DNA from: Bacteroidales bacterium UBA5326
Lineage (GTDB): Bacteria > Bacteroidota > Bacteroidia > Bacteroidales > UBA932
DNA length: 64,000 bases
Reading direction: 5' to 3'
Assembly (NCBI GenBank): GCA_002408205.1
Contig: DHQY01000009.1
Location: 310,001-374,000, forward strand
The stretch's first letter is position 1; the number at the start of each line of letters is the position of its first letter. The translations under genes and the position numbers were made by a program. The notes under the pieces are model-generated. The model was not told the DNA's origin and ran no database searches. It worked only from the letters and a program-made list of their open reading frames with translations. This document shows positions 42,634 to 51,798 of the stretch, in pieces.

Positions 42634-43822
42634 ACCCACCATACGGGAACAATTTTTTGCCCATGTAGGGCAAACCTCCCCCTCTCCATTAGGTATTGAA
42701 ATACAGAAAGCGGAGGGGGTGTTTCTTCTTTCTCCCGGCGGGAAACAATATGTAGACCTGATCTCGGGCGTTTCTGTGAGTAACGTAGGCCACGCCAGAC
42801 CTGAAGTCATCCGTGCCATTAAGGAGCAGGCCGATGCCTATACCCATCTGATGGTATACGGAGAAATAATTCAGCGTCCCCAGGTGCAACTGGCTTCTCT
42901 TCTGGCCGAAAATCTGCCCGGAGGGATGTCTTCTGTATATTTTGTGAATTCCGGTTCCGAGGCCAATGAAGCAGCATTGAAACTGGCTAAACGCGTGACA
43001 GGCCGGGGTCATATTGCCTGTTTCAGCAATGCCTATCACGGCAGTACGCACGGAGCGCTCAGTATAATGGGGAACGAAGACTTCAGACAGGCTTTCCGGC
43101 CTCTTTTACCCGGTATCACTGCGCTGGAATTTAATAGTTTTAAGGACCTGAATAAGATTGACGGTACTTTCGCCTGTGTAATCGCCGAGCCTTTGCAGGC
43201 AGAAGCAGGAGTGATAACACCTGCCCCGGGATTTCTTCCGGCGCTAAGAAAACGGTGTACAGATACGGGAACTTTGCTTATATTTGACGAGGTTCAAACC
43301 GGATTCGGACGCCTGGGCACCTTGTTTGCCATGGAAAAATATGGTGTGGTGCCGGATATTGTCACACTGGCCAAGGCTCTGGGAGGCGGAATGCCACTCG
43401 GAGCCCTTGCCTGTAACCCTGAGTTGATGAATGCATGGCAAAACAATCCGGTGTTGGGACATATTACCACGTTTGGGGGACATCCGGTCTGTTGTGCCGC
43501 CGGGTTAGCTTCTTTGAAAGTATTGTTGCAGGAACCGTGGATAGAACAGGCCGGAGAGAAGGCATCTTATGTGCGGCAGGTGATAGGGGCACATCCCCGG
43601 GTGAAAGAGATCAGGGGCGAAGGTCTTTTGCTGGCTGTTGAGCTGGGCTCTGCCGATTCGTTGCAGCAGATGATAAGCCTGCTGCTGGAAGAAGGGGTTC
43701 TTTCCGACTGGTTTCTATATTGTGACACGGCTTTCAGAATATCACCCCCGTTATGCATTAGTATGCAGGAACTGGAATATACCTGCCGGAAGGTGCTCAA
43801 TGCGCTTGACAGGTTGAAATAA
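42623..43822 (+). CDS. Class III PLP aminotransferase (acetylornithine/GABA type)
   Basis: 399 residues. PLP-enzyme landmarks: YVNSGSEANE-like FVNSGSEANEAALKLAKRVT (in part), AYHGSTHGALS, IFDEVQTGFGRLG (PLP-binding Asp) and Schiff-base Lys in TLAKALGGGMP. The amino donor is uncertain. No ATG fits the usual N-terminus (REQFFAHVGQTSPSPLG...), so the start is probably the TTG at 42623, overlapping the zinc-ribbon gene by 11 bp. No arginine-synthesis genes nearby. Confidence 0.88.
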   Translation: MKNKPTIREQFFAHVGQTSPSPLGIEIQKAEGVFLLSPGGKQYVDLISGVSVSNVGHARPEVIRAIKEQADAYTHLMVYGEIIQRPQVQLASLLAENLPGGMSSVYFVNSGSEANEAALKLAKRVTGRGHIACFSNAYHGSTHGALSIMGNEDFRQAFRPLLPGITALEFNSFKDLNKIDGTFACVIAEPLQAEAGVITPAPGFLPALRKRCTDTGTLLIFDEVQTGFGRLGTLFAMEKYGVVPDIVTLAKALGGGMPLGALACNPELMNAWQNNPVLGHITTFGGHPVCCAAGLASLKVLLQEPWIEQAGEKASYVRQVIGAHPRVKEIRGEGLLLAVELGSADSLQQMISLLLEEGVLSDWFLYCDTAFRISPPLCISMQELEYTCRKVLNALDRLK

Positions 43823-43834
43823 AAAGGAGTTTAT

Positions 43835-45340
43835 ATGGCAAAACGTGTAGCCTATAATCAGAATTCAAAGGCTAAAGACAATGCCCAGGTAGAAATGGTC
43901 GGCCTGGATATAGGTAAAGTGCCTCCACAGGCCCTCGATATGGAGGAAGCTGTTTTGGGAGCGCTGCTGCTGGAACCGAATGCTTCTCTTGATATTGTGG
44001 GGACGGTAAAGCCGGAATTCTTTTATAAAGAAAGCAATCGTAAAATATTTGCCGCCATCATGGCTCTTGTTTCGCGGCACGATCCTGTGGACTTATACAC
44101 GGTAGCCGAAGAGCTGAAAAAAGAAGACGAACTGGATAATGTAGGAGGTCCTTATTATCTGAGTCAGCTTACTATGAGAGTCGCCGCCGCCTCTCACCTT
44201 GAATATCATGCCAAGGTGTTGACTCAAAAATTTATACAGCGCGAATTGATTTCCACCTCTTACGGCATTCTGCGCGATGCTTTTGACGACACCATTCCGG
44301 CCGATGAACTGTTGAATGCTTCGCAACAAAAACTTTTCGATCTCGGGGAGATGAACCTGAGGCGGGATACAAGGCCCGTGCACAGTATCCTTGGGGAAGT
44401 TCTGGACGAGTTGGCCGACGTGCAGTCGCGCGAGGACGGTCTGAGCGGACTTCCATCCGGTTTTACTTCTCTGGACCGGAAAACCCTCGGCTGGCAGAAA
44501 GCAGACCTTATAGTTATTGCGGCTCGTCCTTCCATGGGAAAAACAGCCTTTGTTCTCACAATGGCACGTAATATGACAGTAACACACCATATACCGGTTG
44601 CCTTTTTCTCACTTGAAATGCCCGATGCCCAGCTGGTAAAACGATTGTTGGTAAGCGAAACCGGCTTGTCTTCTGAAAAAATCCGGGGAGGAAAGAAGTT
44701 AAAAAGTTTTGAATGGGAACAGCTGAACCAGCGTATCATTAACCTGACCAAGGCTCCTCTGTATATTGACGATACCCCGTCTCTTTCCATTTTTGAATTT
44801 CGTGCCAAGGCCAGGAGACTCGTTTCCGGTAAAGGAGTCAAACTGATTATAATAGACTATATGCAGCTTATGTCCGGTCCCCCTGAACTCAGGGGCATGC
44901 GCGAGCAGGAAGTGGCTGCCATTTCGCGTTCACTCAAAGCTATTGCCAAAGAGCTGAATGTTCCCATTATTGCTTTATCACAAATGAACCGCTCGGCCGA
45001 AACCCGCGGTGGAAGCCGTCGTCCGCAGTTAAGTGACTTGCGCGAATCGGGCGCTATTGAGCAGGACGCCGATATCGTTATATTCCTTTTCCGCCCGGAA
45101 TATTACGGTATTAAGGAAGATGAAAATGGGCGCTCCCTGGAAGGGATTGCAGAAGTGATCCTTGCCAAGCACCGGAACGGCGCCGTGGGTGATTTCCAGA
45201 TGCAGTTCCGCAGCGAGGAGATCCGTTTCCTGGATATCAACGAAGGAGGCGAACCCGAGTTCTCTCAGGATGAATCAACCACCTATTCATCACGTATGAA
45301 TGACATGAACGAATTGAACGATAATTTCAATGCTTTCTAA
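43835..45340 (+). CDS. dnaB: Replicative DNA helicase DnaB
   Basis: 501 residues; hexameric helicase at the fork. N-terminal primase-interacting domain (PPQALDMEEAVLGALLLEP), Walker A RPSMGKT at 231-237, FFSLEMPDAQLVKRLL, Walker B LIIIDYMQLM, and RSAETRGGSRRPQLSDLRES. No intein. Preceded by a good Shine-Dalgarno site (AAAAGGAG). Ends inside the start of the DUF3108 gene. Confidence 0.97.
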   Translation: MAKRVAYNQNSKAKDNAQVEMVGLDIGKVPPQALDMEEAVLGALLLEPNASLDIVGTVKPEFFYKESNRKIFAAIMALVSRHDPVDLYTVAEELKKEDELDNVGGPYYLSQLTMRVAAASHLEYHAKVLTQKFIQRELISTSYGILRDAFDDTIPADELLNASQQKLFDLGEMNLRRDTRPVHSILGEVLDELADVQSREDGLSGLPSGFTSLDRKTLGWQKADLIVIAARPSMGKTAFVLTMARNMTVTHHIPVAFFSLEMPDAQLVKRLLVSETGLSSEKIRGGKKLKSFEWEQLNQRIINLTKAPLYIDDTPSLSIFEFRAKARRLVSGKGVKLIIIDYMQLMSGPPELRGMREQEVAAISRSLKAIAKELNVPIIALSQMNRSAETRGGSRRPQLSDLRESGAIEQDADIVIFLFRPEYYGIKEDENGRSLEGIAEVILAKHRNGAVGDFQMQFRSEEIRFLDINEGGEPEFSQDESTTYSSRMNDMNELNDNFNAF

Positions 45341-46172
45341 AATAAAGGTTATTTTTCTGATCTCTCTTTTGTATCCGGGGATCTGCACCGCGCAGGATGA
45401 TCCTAAGCAGTGTCTGGATGTCAGGAATATTTCTCCATCTGAACTTCCTTTTCACGCCGGAGAAAAACTGACCATTGTGGCCAGCTACAAATGGGGTGTT
45501 GTCAATACCGATGTTGGGACTATTACCCTCAGTCTGTCCGACGGAATAAACGGATCGCAGCCGCAGTTCACCGCACGGGCCCGTATCCAGACAGCCAGAT
45601 TCTTTAATACCTTCTTTAAAGTAGATGACTATTACGAAAGTCGGTTTAGTAAAATAAATATAAGGCCTTACTATTTCATGCGTGACATTCACGAAGGAAA
45701 ATACAGCATACAGAATTACTATAACTACCGGCCCGATTATACAATTGAAGCAAAGATAGTACGAAAAGACGGATCGGTTCAGGACACTTTACTTCCCGGC
45801 CGTATTTGTACTTTTGATTTCATGTCTCTTGTCTATTTTCTCCGCACGATGGATTTTTCTTCTATGAAGCCCGGCGATATATATCCCATATCTTTTGCCA
45901 TTGACGAGGAAATCTTTGAGCTATATCTCAGGTACGAAGGAAAATCAGAAATAAAGATCCCCGGTGCGGGGACGTTCAGATGTCTTAAATTTGCAGCCCA
46001 GACTGTTGCAGGAGTTGTGTTTGACGGCAAGGAAGATATGTTGTTCTGGTTAAGCGACGACCGCAACCGTATTCCTTTATATCTTGAATCGCCCGTGGTT
46101 ATTGGGCGTGTTACCGGGCGTCTGGGCACTTACGAAAATCTTCGTTTTCCTTTGACCAGCAAAATTAAATAG
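45330..46172 (+). CDS. DUF3108 family exported protein
   Basis: 280 residues with a signal peptide (MLSKIKVIFLISLLYPGICTAQ). The mature part starts LPFHAGEKLTIVASYKWG and contains SRFSKINIRPYYFMRDIHEG, FLRTMDFSSMKPGD and a C-terminal DDRNRIPLYLESPVVIG, all typical of DUF3108. Predicted periplasmic beta-barrel or sandwich protein of unknown role. ATG overlaps dnaB by 11 bp. Confidence 0.85.
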   Translation: MLSKIKVIFLISLLYPGICTAQDDPKQCLDVRNISPSELPFHAGEKLTIVASYKWGVVNTDVGTITLSLSDGINGSQPQFTARARIQTARFFNTFFKVDDYYESRFSKINIRPYYFMRDIHEGKYSIQNYYNYRPDYTIEAKIVRKDGSVQDTLLPGRICTFDFMSLVYFLRTMDFSSMKPGDIYPISFAIDEEIFELYLRYEGKSEIKIPGAGTFRCLKFAAQTVAGVVFDGKEDMLFWLSDDRNRIPLYLESPVVIGRVTGRLGTYENLRFPLTSKIK

Positions 46173-46175
46173 TAC

Positions 46176-46601
46176 ATGGGCAGTCATTCGGAGATCAGAC
46201 ACAGAGGCATTATTACCTGTATTGACCCTTTGAAGGCCGATATTATCAGCGAATCTGCCTGTGCCGGATGCCATGCAAAAGGCTTCTGTTCAATGAGCGA
46301 AAAAAAGCGTAAGGAAATTACCCGGCTTAAAAAACCGTCGGGATGGGATCCTTATGTAGGACAGGAAGTATATATTGTTATGCGTACCCGTATGGGATTC
46401 AGGGCTGTATGGCTGGCGATGGTTGTTCCCTGCCTGCTTTTGGGACTTGTCACAGGTCTTTGCGTCTGGCTGGGTGCCCCCGAATGGCTAACGGGAATTC
46501 TGGTAATAACGGGGATAACAATCTATTATTTTGTTCTATATTTGTTTAAAGATAGCATCCATAATGACTTCTATTTTACTTTACACAATATTGACCCTTA
46601 G
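46176..46601 (+). CDS. RseC/SoxR-reducing system family protein
   Basis: 141 residues. N-terminal Cys-rich part CAGCHAKGFCS (with an upstream beta strand RHRGIITCID) that may hold an iron-sulfur cluster, then two TM segments (about 76-95 and 100-120). RseC is part of the Rsx/Rnf system that reduces SoxR in E. coli. In Bacteroidetes it heads the rnf operon; the overlap with rnfB (38 bp) fits that. Confidence 0.9.
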   Translation: MGSHSEIRHRGIITCIDPLKADIISESACAGCHAKGFCSMSEKKRKEITRLKKPSGWDPYVGQEVYIVMRTRMGFRAVWLAMVVPCLLLGLVTGLCVWLGAPEWLTGILVITGITIYYFVLYLFKDSIHNDFYFTLHNIDP

Positions 46602-47409
46602 TCTTTTAGGCGCAATATTGGCTGTAGTGCTTTATTTCGTAGCTCAAAGATTTAAAGTTACTGAAGACCCCCGGATTGATCAGGTTGTGGCTGTTTTGCC
46701 CGGTGCCAATTGCGGTGCCTGCGGATCTGCCGGTTGCCGTAATTTCGCGGAATTATGTGTTAACTCAGAAACACTGGAGAAGTGCTTTTGCCCTGTCGGA
46801 GGGAACGCCGTTATGCAACAGGTGGCGATCGTTCTGGGCAAGCAGGCGTCTGAGCAGGCGCCCATGGTGGCTGTGCTTCGATGCGGCGGATCCTGTGACA
46901 AGCGTACGCGCGTAAACATCTATGACGGCAGCAAAAGCTGTAAAGTTATGGATAGCGTGTACGGCAGTGACACAGGTTGTTCGTATGGCTGTCTGGGTCT
47001 GGGCGATTGTGTAGTTGCCTGTGCATTTGATGCTATAAAAATGGATCCGGTGACCGGTCTTCCGGGCATTAATGAAGAAAAATGCACTTCTTGCGGAGCC
47101 TGTGTAAAAGCGTGTCCAAAAAATATTTTGGAGTTACGGCCCAAAGGACCCAAGAACAGACGTGTCTACGTGGCCTGTGCCAGCAGGGACAAGGGCGCTG
47201 ATACCCGCAAAGTATGTTCTGCCGGCTGTATTGGGTGTAAATTATGTGTTAAGGCATGTCCTTTCGAAGCCATTGCCGTTACGGATAATCTGGCATATAT
47301 TGACTTCAACAAGTGCCGTTTGTGCCGTAAATGCGTTGAGGTGTGTCCCGTCCACTGTATTCTGGAGGTCAATTTCCCATTAAAAAAAGAATCTATACAA
47401 AATGAGTAG
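46564..47409 (+). CDS. rnfB: Rnf complex subunit RnfB (iron-sulfur protein)
   Basis: 281 residues from the ATG at 46564, which gives the N-terminal TM helix (MTSILLYTILTLSLLGAIL). A 4Fe-4S site of the Fdx-binding domain (NCGACGSAGCRNFAELC), then several 2[4Fe-4S] ferredoxin motifs: CTSCGACVKACP, CIGCKLCVKACP and CRLCRKCVEVCP. Electron-input subunit taking electrons from ferredoxin. Overlaps both neighbours (rseC-like by 38 bp, rnfC by 8 bp). Confidence 0.95.
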   Translation: MTSILLYTILTLSLLGAILAVVLYFVAQRFKVTEDPRIDQVVAVLPGANCGACGSAGCRNFAELCVNSETLEKCFCPVGGNAVMQQVAIVLGKQASEQAPMVAVLRCGGSCDKRTRVNIYDGSKSCKVMDSVYGSDTGCSYGCLGLGDCVVACAFDAIKMDPVTGLPGINEEKCTSCGACVKACPKNILELRPKGPKNRRVYVACASRDKGADTRKVCSAGCIGCKLCVKACPFEAIAVTDNLAYIDFNKCRLCRKCVEVCPVHCILEVNFPLKKESIQNE

Positions 47410-48742
47410 AACGTTTTCCGTAGGGGGGATCCATCCCGATGACAGCAAATTTTCCATGAACCAGGCTGTTGAGGAATTCCCTATCCCCAAGCGGGTCTTT
47501 ATTTCAATGAACCAGCATCTGGGAGCTCCTGCCAAACCTATTGTGACTAAAGGAGATACTGTAAAGGTGGGTCAGACAATAGCAGAACCGGGGGGATTTA
47601 TTTCTGCCTGGGTGCATTCATCCGTTAGCGGCACCGTGGCGGACGTGGCCCTTTATCCCGATTTTCTCGGGAAGAAAGTCCTAACCGTGGTTATTGATGT
47701 TACGGGAGATGAGTGGCTGCCCGGGATTGACCGCAGTCCCGATATTAAAAATGAGATAACGGTGTCTCCTGCCGAAACAATAACAAAAATTGCCGCTGCC
47801 GGCGTTGTTGGATTGGGTGGTGCTGCGTTTCCCACCCATGTAAAACTTTCCCCTCCTCCGGGGTCAAAAGCCGAATACCTTATTCTCAACGGCACGGAAT
47901 GTGAGCCTTATCTCACCTCGGATTACCGGCTGATGATTGAGCACGGACAGGAGGTTCTTATTGGAGGAGAACTTATGCGCAGGGCACTGGGTGACGTGCG
48001 GGGTATTATTGGTATTGAAGATAATAAGCCTAAAGCCATCCGCTATATGCAACAATTGGTGGAAAATTACCTGGGTTGGACGGTTGTACCACTGAAGAGA
48101 CGTTACCCGCAGGGAGGTGAAAAACAGCTGATAGATGCTGTGCTGAAACGCAGGGTGCCTTCTTTCGCCCTCCCAATTAGTACGGGTGCTGTCGTGCAGA
48201 ACGTAGGAACCGCTTTTGCAGTATATGAAGCGGTCCAGAAAAATAAACCCCTGATATCAAATATTCTGACGGTCACTTCTCAGGATCCGACAATCCAGAA
48301 AAATTACCGGTTTAGGGTTGGGACCCCTGTTCAGGAATTCTTGATTGCCTCGGGTGCTATGGATCACGAGGGAAAACTTATCCCGGCTTTTACCAAAATT
48401 GTAAACGGCGGTCCGATGATGGGCAAACCGGTATCCGAGCCCGCAGGACCGGTAATGAAAAGTACCTCGGCGCTCCTGCTTCTTACAGATAAACAGGCTC
48501 GCAGAAAGGAAGAACAAAATTGTATTCGCTGCGGAAAATGCGCACAGGCCTGTCCCATGGGGCTGGAGCCGTACCTGCTTTACCGGTTGGCTATGGCTTC
48601 ACGGGTAGAGGAAATGGATGAAAACAGAATCTTTGATTGCATTGAATGCGGGTGCTGTCTTTATTCCTGTCCGGCTTATATTCCGTTGCTGGACCAGTTG
48701 AGGATCGCAAAGAACGCATCGTTGAAGAATAAACGTAAATAA
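47402..48742 (+). CDS. rnfC: Rnf complex subunit RnfC
   Basis: 446 residues; NADH/FMN-binding and iron-sulfur subunit on the cytoplasmic face. N-terminal barrel-sandwich PIVTKGDTVKVGQTIAEPGG, FMN/NADH domain with VGLGGAAFPTHVKL and NGTECEPYLTSD, and two C-terminal 4Fe-4S motifs CIRCGKCAQACPMG and CIECGCCLYSCPAY. No long coiled C-terminal extension as in E. coli RsxC. Confidence 0.96.
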   Translation: MSRTFSVGGIHPDDSKFSMNQAVEEFPIPKRVFISMNQHLGAPAKPIVTKGDTVKVGQTIAEPGGFISAWVHSSVSGTVADVALYPDFLGKKVLTVVIDVTGDEWLPGIDRSPDIKNEITVSPAETITKIAAAGVVGLGGAAFPTHVKLSPPPGSKAEYLILNGTECEPYLTSDYRLMIEHGQEVLIGGELMRRALGDVRGIIGIEDNKPKAIRYMQQLVENYLGWTVVPLKRRYPQGGEKQLIDAVLKRRVPSFALPISTGAVVQNVGTAFAVYEAVQKNKPLISNILTVTSQDPTIQKNYRFRVGTPVQEFLIASGAMDHEGKLIPAFTKIVNGGPMMGKPVSEPAGPVMKSTSALLLLTDKQARRKEEQNCIRCGKCAQACPMGLEPYLLYRLAMASRVEEMDENRIFDCIECGCCLYSCPAYIPLLDQLRIAKNASLKNKRK

Positions 48743-48745
48743 CTT

Positions 48746-49756
48746 ATGGATCAATTACTTATTTCTCCTGCTCCACATCTTCACAGTAAGGATTCCACCA
48801 GGCGACTGATGCGTGATGTGATCATAGCCCTTATTCCTTCGGTCCTGGTGAGTATTTCTTTTGCCGGATTGGAGGCGCTCCTGGTATTGTCTGTATCTGT
48901 TGCCACCTGTGTGTCTGTTGAATTCTTGATTACACGTTTTCTCATGCGCCGGAAAACTACGCTGGGGGATCTCTCGGCCGTGGTGACGGGCGTGATCCTT
49001 GCACTTAACCTGCCGGCTTCCTCTCCGTGGTGGATGGTGCTGATTGGGGCTGTTATCGCAATTGGTGTGGCAAAAATGACATTTGGCGGGCTGGGCCATA
49101 ATTTGTTTAACCCGGCTCTTGTGGGACGTGTTTTTCTGCTGATTTCATTTCCCGTACAAATGACAAACTGGACTGTGAAGAACGGTTTTTTCAGTTTCGG
49201 TTATAAAACGGCCGATGCCGTATCGGGCGCGACACCATTAGGTATAATAAAAGAAGGACTGGCCAGTGGCATGACAATGGAACAGATAAGTGAATTGCAC
49301 GATTTTTCTTATCTTGAAATGTTGTTTGGCAAGATAGGGGGATCGCTGGGCGAGGCTTCGGCCCTGGCAATTCTGGCCGGGTTGGTTTACCTGTTGGCAA
49401 GAAAGGTTATACGTCCGCATATTCCGGTTTCCGTGATTTTGTCTGCTTTTATCTTCTCCGGTGTGCTCTGGCTGACCGATCCGCTGCATTATGCAGATCC
49501 GGTACTTCAATTGCTTTCCGGCGGATTGCTTTTTGGTGCTGTTTTTATGGCTACCGATTATGTTACATCGCCCATGTCTGCCGCAGGAATGGTTATATAT
49601 GGCGTGGGAATTGGCGTGATCACAATTCTTATCAGGGTTTTTGGTTCGTATCCGGAAGGGGTCTCCTTTGCGATTTTGTTTATGAATGCCATTGTTCCGC
49701 TTTTAAATACGTATTTCAAGCCTAAAGCATATAAAAAGGAGGTGAGCCGTGGCTAA
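48746..49756 (+). CDS. rnfD: Rnf complex subunit RnfD
   Basis: 336 residues, about nine TM segments. Covalent FMN site Thr163 in AVSGATPLG. Belongs to the NqrB/RnfD family; forms the ion channel core with RnfA and RnfE. A perfect AAGGAGGTGA at its 3' end serves as Shine-Dalgarno site for rnfG. Confidence 0.96.
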   Translation: MDQLLISPAPHLHSKDSTRRLMRDVIIALIPSVLVSISFAGLEALLVLSVSVATCVSVEFLITRFLMRRKTTLGDLSAVVTGVILALNLPASSPWWMVLIGAVIAIGVAKMTFGGLGHNLFNPALVGRVFLLISFPVQMTNWTVKNGFFSFGYKTADAVSGATPLGIIKEGLASGMTMEQISELHDFSYLEMLFGKIGGSLGEASALAILAGLVYLLARKVIRPHIPVSVILSAFIFSGVLWLTDPLHYADPVLQLLSGGLLFGAVFMATDYVTSPMSAAGMVIYGVGIGVITILIRVFGSYPEGVSFAILFMNAIVPLLNTYFKPKAYKKEVSRG

Positions 49757-50339
49757 AGAATCAAATTTCAAAAATATGCTTCTTACCCTGCTGCTAATTT
49801 GCTTTGGAGGATCTGCCGTAATGGGCGGAGCATACCTGCTGACTTTCGAGCCCATTGCAGCCGCGCAGCAGGCAAAGGTGAACAATGCCATTGCTCAGGT
49901 GTTGCCGTCCTTCGATAACAGGCCGGCCGAAGAATCTTATGAATGGGAGGTAAGCGGGAAAAAGGTAACAATCTATCCGGCCACAGCGGAAGGACAATAT
50001 GTGGGTTCGGCGGTAGAGGCTGTGTCTTCCAAAGGATTCGGCGGTCCTGTAAAAGTAATGGTCGGATTCCTGCCTGACGGGACCATCTTCAGAACGGCCA
50101 TCATTTCACATTCCGAGACACCCGGTCTCGGCGATAAGCTCGATCCGCGCAAAAGTTCTTTCAGCACCCAGTTCGAAGGTAAAAACCCAGCCACTTTCTC
50201 TTTGTCTGTGAGGAAGGACGGCGGCGATGTGGATGCCATTACCGCGGCGACTATTAGTTCGCGTGCATTCTGTGATGTGCTGGATATTGCCTATACAGCC
50301 TTTATGGATGCAAAGGAAAAAGGAGGGAACCATGAATAA
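49749..50339 (+). CDS. rnfG: Rnf complex subunit RnfG
   Basis: 196 residues from a GTG start placed 8 nt after a perfect Shine-Dalgarno site and inside the rnfD end. One N-terminal TM helix (about 8-32), then a periplasmic FMN-binding domain; attachment Thr168 in TAATIS. Also HSETPGLGDK. Passes electrons across the complex. Confidence 0.95.
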   Translation: MAKESNFKNMLLTLLLICFGGSAVMGGAYLLTFEPIAAAQQAKVNNAIAQVLPSFDNRPAEESYEWEVSGKKVTIYPATAEGQYVGSAVEAVSSKGFGGPVKVMVGFLPDGTIFRTAIISHSETPGLGDKLDPRKSSFSTQFEGKNPATFSLSVRKDGGDVDAITAATISSRAFCDVLDIAYTAFMDAKEKGGNHE

Positions 50340-50919
50340 AATAAAACTTATCCTGAAGGGTATAATTAAAGAAAACCCCACGTTCGTTCTGGTTCTGGGA
50401 ATGTGTCCCACTCTGGGAACTACCACTTCTGCCATGAATGGTATGGGCATGGGGCTGGCCACTACCTTTGTGCTGATGCTTTCCAATATGGTAATATCGT
50501 CCATGGCACGCATGATCCCTGAAAAAGTCCGTATCCCTGCATATGTTGTGGTCATTGCCGTATTTGTGACTGTTGTGCAGCTGGTGATGCAGGCTTACGT
50601 GCCTGCGTTGTACGAAACGCTGGGCCTTTTCATTCCGCTTATTGTGGTAAACTGCATTGTGCTGGGCAGGGCTGAGGCTTATGCCAGCAAAAATTCCGTT
50701 TTTGATTCATTCCTTGACGGGCTGGGAATCGGATTGGGATTTACCCTTTCTCTGACTGTGCTTGGGGCCGTGCGTGAATTATTGGGCTCGGGATCTTTCT
50801 TTGGGCATAAAATCATAGCCGGTGACGGGATGCTGATCTTTATTCTGGCACCCGGTGCTTTCATTGCACTGGGCTACCTTATGGTACTGTTCAATAAATT
50901 CAAATCAAAAAAGGCATAG
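50332..50919 (+). CDS. rnfE: Rnf complex subunit RnfE
   Basis: 195 residues from the ATG at 50332 with AGGAGGG before it. Six TM segments; LGMCPTLGTTTSAMNGMGMG and LFIPLIVVNCIVLGRAEA are typical, including the conserved Cys that, with RnfA, binds a membrane [2Fe-2S] cluster. Overlaps rnfG by 8 bp. Confidence 0.96.
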   Translation: MNKIKLILKGIIKENPTFVLVLGMCPTLGTTTSAMNGMGMGLATTFVLMLSNMVISSMARMIPEKVRIPAYVVVIAVFVTVVQLVMQAYVPALYETLGLFIPLIVVNCIVLGRAEAYASKNSVFDSFLDGLGIGLGFTLSLTVLGAVRELLGSGSFFGHKIIAGDGMLIFILAPGAFIALGYLMVLFNKFKSKKA

Positions 50920-50922
50920 CAT

Positions 50923-51522
50923 ATGGAATACGTAATCATTATCATTTCTGCCGTTTTTGTTAACAATATTGTTTTAACACAATTCCTGGGGATATGTCCC
51001 TTTTTGGGTGTTTCCAATAAAGTGTCCACTGCCATGGGAATGGGCGCCGCCGTTGTCTTTGTTATGACATTGGCCACGCTTATGACCTATCTTGCACAAC
51101 AATACCTTCTGGTGCCGCTCCATATTGAATTTATGCAGACGGTTACCTTTATTCTTGTTATTGCCGCTTTGGTTCAAATGGTAGAGATCATTCTGAAGAA
51201 GATTTCTCCCGCCCTTTATCAGGCCCTGGGTATTTTTCTTCCGCTCATCACAACCAACTGTGCTGTTTTGGGGGTTGCTATTTTAGTGGTTACCAAAGAA
51301 TTTACTTTTGGAGGAACGCCGGCAATGCTTAACCTGCCTCAGGCCGTTGTGTATACTGCCTCAATGGCCGTGGGTTTTGCCGTGGCTCTGATTATTTTTG
51401 CCGGCATGAGGGAGCAGATGGATCTTCAGGGCGTTCCCAAGCCCTTCAGGGGCGTTCCTATCGCGTTGATCACAGCCGGCATCCTTGCTATGGCTTTTAT
51501 GGGATTTTCAGGGATTGTGTAA
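50923..51522 (+). CDS. rnfA: Rnf complex subunit RnfA
   Basis: 199 residues, six TM segments, homologous to RnfE in inverted topology. NNIVLTQFLGICPFLGVS (conserved Cys) and LGIFLPLITTNCAVLGVA are present. Completes the six-subunit ferredoxin:NAD+ oxidoreductase that pumps Na+ or H+; the ion used cannot be read from sequence alone. Confidence 0.96.
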   Translation: MEYVIIIISAVFVNNIVLTQFLGICPFLGVSNKVSTAMGMGAAVVFVMTLATLMTYLAQQYLLVPLHIEFMQTVTFILVIAALVQMVEIILKKISPALYQALGIFLPLITTNCAVLGVAILVVTKEFTFGGTPAMLNLPQAVVYTASMAVGFAVALIIFAGMREQMDLQGVPKPFRGVPIALITAGILAMAFMGFSGIV

Positions 51523-51546
51523 TTTTATTGCGGGAGAAAAAAGCAT

Positions 51547-51795
51547 ATGGAAAGAATAGATTATCTTAACACTATTGAAGAGCTCGAGGAGTTTGTTGCT
51601 ACTGAGGAAGGAAAGCGCGAACAGAGGGCCTGGTATAAGCTGGGCGGGTTGTATCGTAGCGCGGAACGATGGGGCGATGCATTGAATGCCTATGCCAAAT
51701 GTATGGAGTTCGGAGTCCATACGGCGGCCAAAGAAGCCTCGGACGCCATAAGGCGCATTCTCGACTGCCGGTTTACAGACTGGATGAATCCCTGA
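51547..51795 (+). CDS. Small helical TPR-like protein
   Basis: 82 residues, acidic, all helical. AWYKLGGLYRSAERWGDALNAYAKCMEF matches a TPR unit in spacing (W/Y-x2-LG, A-x3-Y); a second half-repeat follows. Shine-Dalgarno-like GGGAG 13 nt upstream and 24 nt after rnfA, so probably co-transcribed with rnf. Function unknown. Confidence 0.72.
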   Translation: MERIDYLNTIEELEEFVATEEGKREQRAWYKLGGLYRSAERWGDALNAYAKCMEFGVHTAAKEASDAIRRILDCRFTDWMNP

Positions 51796-51798
51796 ATA

